DNA of 64,000 nucleotides from assembly GCF_003589595.1 (NCBI RefSeq), contig NW_020656077.1, positions 4,957,538-5,021,537 on the forward strand. Reading direction: 5' to 3'. The stretch's first letter is position 1; each line of letters opens with the position of its first letter. Both the position numbers and the translations under genes were made by a program. The DNA comes from Hyposmocoma kahamanoa (taxonomy: Eukaryota; Arthropoda; Insecta; Lepidoptera; Cosmopterigidae). Of this stretch, positions 60,110 to 64,000 are shown in pieces. The notes beneath the pieces were generated by a model. It made no database searches. It was given only the letters and a program-made list of their open reading frames with translations, and was not told the DNA's origin.

Positions 60110-60322
60110 GTGAGTATTACAACAATTACGCCTTGTTATGTAAACGCGTTCCGTATATTATACTTTTTTTATTTATTACAAAAACTGTAAACATTCTTTG
60201 TTGCAGTGATCATACTCAAACTTGCAATGCATCTCAAACTTACAATCTTTACAGTGAAGTATTGTACATGTGTATTTTCTTATAAGCCCTAAGTAATATG
60301 AATTGCAATTATATTTTAACAG

Positions 60323-60469
60323 ATTTTCGATCACGATGAACCCGCCCGTGAAAAGGAGGTGTACATCACTGTCCGCGCCACCGATAACGGCCAACCAGAG
60401 CTCGACGACGCCTGCACTATAAAGATTAAAATAGAAGACATCAATGACAACCAACCTGTCTTCGACAAA
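60323..60469 (+). CDS. shg: shotgun exon, end of EC1 and linker
   Basis: This is a 147-base, phase 0-0 exon after acceptor ATTTTAACAG. It encodes IFDHDEPAREKEVYITVRA, TDNGQPELDDACTIKI and KIEDINDNQPVFDK. It has the 'DRD.E' calcium motif (FDHDE), the ATDNG strand and the inter-repeat linker DINDNQP. The donor is GT AGTT (60470), weaker than consensus, so this junction is the least certain; a longer exon would hit stops only after about 110 more bases. The next exon (EC2) is not recognised before the window ends. Confidence 0.88.
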
Positions 60470-60474
60470 GTAGT

Positions 60475-61465
60475 TAGTATTCTTATCAATATCAATAATT
60501 TTATTGATTTTATAATTTTATTGGCGCTGAATATATATCATTCGGGCTTTTGTTATTTTTATATAATACTACGTTTTAGTCTATGACCACGCTTTAGGAA
60601 CGATCATGGGAATTTGTTTGAAGTTTCAAGGAACATAGAAGTATTAAACAGCGACAGACATCGACATTAGAGCCTAATAGACGGCACATGCAAGGTGAAC
60701 ACTTACTGTCAACACGTTACACTAATATGTCTTACTTAAGACACCGCGCGTACACGGGCGTTGACTCAAATCGCGGAGAATTGTGACCTGTGAATGTATC
60801 TGTGTTTCTACTACAATAAAATACTTTAAAGCATAAACTTGCTCCGTGTGCGATAAGATGGTGTGGCATTAGTAGCCAAAAATCTGATCTCAAAAATGAC
60901 GGCATAACTTTTCATAGGTAATTAATTTCAGTAACATAGTTGATGACAACAAATTATTTAGAGCTCAACTTAGACTGGCTATTGTTCGTGACGAAAGTAG
61001 CTCCGGTAGATGCATTTTATCAGTGCGTCCTTTTCTTTCAAGTGTAAATTATAAGTCGTTGTCTTTTCTTTTTTTTTCTATTATTGGCACATCTGACACT
61101 AGTCAGACAACACTAGTTATATACTACTTAATTTGTAAATTATAAAGTAGTGAGAATTAACAGTAGTGAATAAGAAAATTAGACAAAACTTTGCAATTTA
61201 ATTCAAATAATGCTAATATGAAAAGTGCAATGTTTATTCATTATACCACTCGGCTTTTCTGTGGAAGTTTGTTTTTAATTAATTTGTAACACGTGTTTTT
61301 CTTAAATTTTACATGGGTGTATATTTTACAAATGTGCATAAAATTATCTAATGTCGATGGCGATAGACAACGGTACATAGATGCGTCTCTTTATAGTAAT
61401 TGGGTTGCCAGTGAAACCTGGCAATTTTGAATAAAGAATTTTTTAACACATAATCTCATTAAAAA
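60475..61465. other. Probable shotgun intron, no feature
   Basis: AT-rich sequence after the last recognised cadherin exon. I see no exon for EC2 and no named repeat. Confidence 0.45.
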
Positions 61466-61470
61466 GTGCA

Positions 61471-61734
61471 AAAAACCGACCTCGAAAGAAATGACATCTA
61501 TTTGCCAAGTTTTATTGAAATCGGTTACCGGTAAGTCTGTGAAACCGGATTAAACCTAGTTTGCCATCCTTAGAGATGGAATATTTTCTTCAAATTTAAA
61601 TGGGACCACTACTGAGGTACCCTCTAAGAGTCATCAAAATCAGTTCAAAAATGTGTTTATCGCGTAAGATACATACAATAACAAAAAACAATACGAATTG
61701 AGAAACTCCTGCTTTTTTCGAAGTCGGTTAAAAA
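61471..61734 (+). mobile_element. Repeat family T, complete with inverted ends
   Basis: The left end AAAAACCGACCTCGAAAGAA and right end TTTTTTCGAAGTCGGTTAAA are inverted copies (about 17 bases with few mismatches). The inside matches 14479-14933, 28745-28923 and 46931-47178. It is 264 bases with no open frame, MITE-like in form. Confidence 0.75.
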
Positions 61735-62459
61735 TGAGAGCTGATGATTCTTTCAGTTCAAGAAGATCACAGCAGATTAGTGATTTGATGCATGTATTTA
61801 ATTATTAATATTCAAAGTCGCGTTCATTCAAGTTAATTTTAAATTATAATGAACGATCACTTTGAGTACCACAGGGGATTTTGGTTCAGTCCGCAGGTGA
61901 AGGGACCTATCCATCGGTTTTGAGTCTGTGCACATCGCTCCCTCAATAGCAAAATGACATAATTCGTAATGTGTAATTTTTGGGTAATTGGCACAATAAA
62001 TAAAATAGAATAACTATGATACTATGTAAAATTAATATATTGCTCTAGTAGTCTTAGTACAGGAAATTCTGTAGTTTGAGAGGTTATTGGCGGAGTTGTC
62101 TGGCTATGATGTACAGTTCAACTAATCTGACACTTTTTATATCCGTATTTGATTTGGTATTAAGTTCAAACGTGTAAGCGTCCTCACAGACGATCCCCAC
62201 TTTCTTTTGTTACCGCACGGAGTTGTTACCATTAGAGATATATATTTTAAATAGGCTTTTTTTGTACGGAAATAAAATCTGATCAAAATTGTGGGTCATG
62301 ATTTATTGTGTTACTAATATAGTCATGCGAAATTGTTGGTAAATAAATTGAAATGAAAACAAGACAACAATAAAGTACATCATTTTGAATTAAAATTATT
62401 ATATATGATAAATGTAATAATTGCTAGACATGGGAATCTGTATTCGGGTGCATTCGGAA

Positions 62460-62595
62460 ATAAAAAGATTGATTTAGAAATATTAAGAAAATAGTTGTAC
62501 GGTACGGAAAAGACTGACTGAGTAATAGTAGGAAAGAAGTTTGTACGGAAAAGATTGATTGAGAAAAATATTAGGAAAAATGTTGTACAGTACGG
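62460..62595 (+). repeat. Imperfect direct repeat, about 79-bp spacing
   Basis: 'AGATTGATTTAGAAATATTA' with 'GTTGTACGGTACGG' recurs as 'AGATTGATTGAGAAAAATAT' with 'GTTGTACAGTACGG', just left of the mariner. Confidence 0.7.
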
Positions 62596-62726
62596 TGTCA
62601 TTGAGTCTACTTTGTCAACGTCTTAAAAATTACTTTTCAACATTTAGTTACTTTATATTTGAGGGTGCGATGATGTATGGACCAACACCTATGTTATCAA
62701 AGGGAAAATCACAACGTTTTCTGCTA

Positions 62727-63984
62727 TGTGGGGCGTACTGAAAGTTCCTGGAACTGGCCACTTGTAAAAGAAACTAAAAATAAACAAATACGAAATTTGA
62801 AAAAAGAATTTTCTGTGAGTAGGTTATTTTTTACTTTATGAGACTGTCATTTGTTATTTTCATTGTGGTGTCGTTTTCAAAACTGTAAGTCACTATTACA
62901 ATGAATTTCATTCGTAAAAATTTTAGGTCCATGATTTTTACGATTTTCGATGTGGCTTAAGTCAACAAGATAGTTGTCAGAGACTTCAATTGGCATTTGG
63001 TGATGAAACCTTAAGTCGTAGCTTCGTGTATTCGTGGTTCAGTGAATTTATATGTGGACGTCATCATCTCCATGACGTTGTACGTGTAGGTCGGCCAGCG
63101 ACTGCGGTTACCGAATTTAATATTGATACCGTACGACTGATTGAAATTGACAAAATAATTACATATCAGCAAATTCGCACTGTATTAGGCATTGGAGTGA
63201 GACAGGTGCAAAAGATATTGCATGTGCATCTTAAGGTTCGGAAACTTTGCACTCGATGGATACCACGTAATTTAACGGAATACCAGAAACGACTGCGTGT
63301 AGCGATAAAATGATAAAAAAGTTTAATGGAGAACAATCATTGGCTATATATATTATTGTGACAAGTGACGAAACTTGGATATACTTCTTTGAACCGGAAA
63401 GAAAAAGCCGATCCGGTGAATGGGTCTCTCCATTTGAAAATTCGCCGACGAAAGTTAAGAAAAGTCGGAGCATTGGTAAGAAAATGGTTGCTTCTTTCTT
63501 CGGCCAATCAGCACATTACACTACTGTAGTGCTTGAAGACCAAAGGACAGTTACTGCAGATTGGTATGTAAACACCTGCTAGCCCAGAGTGTTGGAAAAA
63601 ACTCGCGAAAAGCGTCCTTAATCACGACAATGCCTCTGCGCATTCCGCTAAGGTAGCGAAAGCGTAATTGAAGGCGTCAAATGTGGAGTTGATGACCCAT
63701 CCGCCATACAGCCCAGACGTTGCACCATGCGGCTTTATTTTGTTTCCAAAAATCAAAGATAAACTTAGCGGTTTCCGATTTACAGGCCCGGAAGCGGCGG
63801 TGAATGCGTTCCACGAAGCCATTGAAGAGGTCCCTACGGAAGACTGGTCCCACTGCTTTTCACAATGGTTCCAACGAATGCGTGTGTGTAAATAGGGAGG
63901 GCATATACTTTGAAAAACAATAAATCTATTATAACCATATCTAGTCATAATATCAGAATCCAGAAACTTTCAGTATGGCCTAAG
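62727..63984 (+). mobile_element. Inactive mariner element with TIRs and TA duplication
   Basis: TA at 62725-62726 and 63985-63986 bounds 1,258 bases, a normal mariner length. The ends share an inverted TACTGAAAGTT.CTGG, about 8 bases inside each boundary. It contains one broken transposase (next entry). It lies downstream of the recognised cadherin exons, probably in a shotgun intron. Confidence 0.88.
62945..63892 (+). pseudogene. mariner transposase, disrupted and missing a catalytic residue
   Basis: The frame 62990-63313 gives the N-terminal DNA-binding half (GLSQQDSCQRLQLAFGDETL, VGRPATAV, WIPRNLTEYQKRLRV, the family's WVPHEL motif). A frameshift near 63305 moves to 63310-63582 with the first catalytic Asp in VTSDETWIY, then SGEWVSP and MVASFFGQSAHYTTVVLEDQ. 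A stop (63580) and further shifts follow. The NHDNASAHSA block with the second Asp is near 63625, and 63668-63895 ends with HPPYSPDVAPCGFILFPK and WFQRMRVCK. In mariners the third Asp of the DD34D triad sits where this copy has Gly (APC-G-F). The element cannot produce active transposase. Confidence 0.88.
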
Positions 63985-64000
63985 TACAAGACTTGTCTAA

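Overview
The window looks like nuclear DNA from an insect, most probably a moth or butterfly. It is AT-rich, has very few long open frames, and is packed with dispersed tRNA-derived SINEs and decayed LINE 3' ends of the kind seen in lepidopteran genomes. It also holds canonical GT-AG spliced exons of an animal cadherin. I cannot name the species. Two runs of ten Ns mark assembly gaps (4812-4821 and 47642-47651). There are no prokaryotic features: no operons, CRISPR arrays or Shine-Dalgarno sites.

Only a small part appears to belong to host protein-coding genes. The clearest is the 5' part of shotgun (DE-cadherin) on the + strand: four phase-compatible exons at 56553-56626, 58092-58196, 59984-60109 and 60323-60469 encode the stretch after the signal peptide plus the first extracellular cadherin repeat. 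The signal-peptide exon was not found upstream, and the gene must continue beyond the right edge. A cysteine-rich 3'-terminal exon (23006-23170, +) with a polyadenylation signal belongs to an unidentified protein. A GC-rich island at about 32.96-34.21 kb holds a probable first coding exon on the minus strand (32990-33158), a four-copy 34-bp repeat, a TATA-like site and a GC-rich segment with 13-bp inverted ends. A few weaker exon candidates are listed with low confidence.

Nearly everything else is repeat. Left third (1-22 kb): reverse-transcriptase remnants (911-1440, 3640-4142, 18690-19100), SINEs, and a striking pair of inverted insertions at 13.9-14.9 kb, each with its own 9-bp target-site duplication. 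Middle (22-40 kb): a tandem SINE dimer split by a LINE fragment, the GC island, and LINE tails at 37.8-40.1 kb. Right third (40-64 kb): a 308-bp palindrome that landed inside a SINE (49579-49886), a foldback element with a 14-bp target duplication (50998-51257), an intact RTE-type C-terminal frame (53744-54097), an exact 49-bp-arm hairpin in the first visible shotgun intron (57361-57473), and a complete but dead mariner (62727-63984) whose third catalytic aspartate is glycine.

I did not find a new multi-gene system. The most unusual items are the palindromic insertions, which can be dated relative to the SINEs they interrupt, and the GC-rich island with its 34-bp array.
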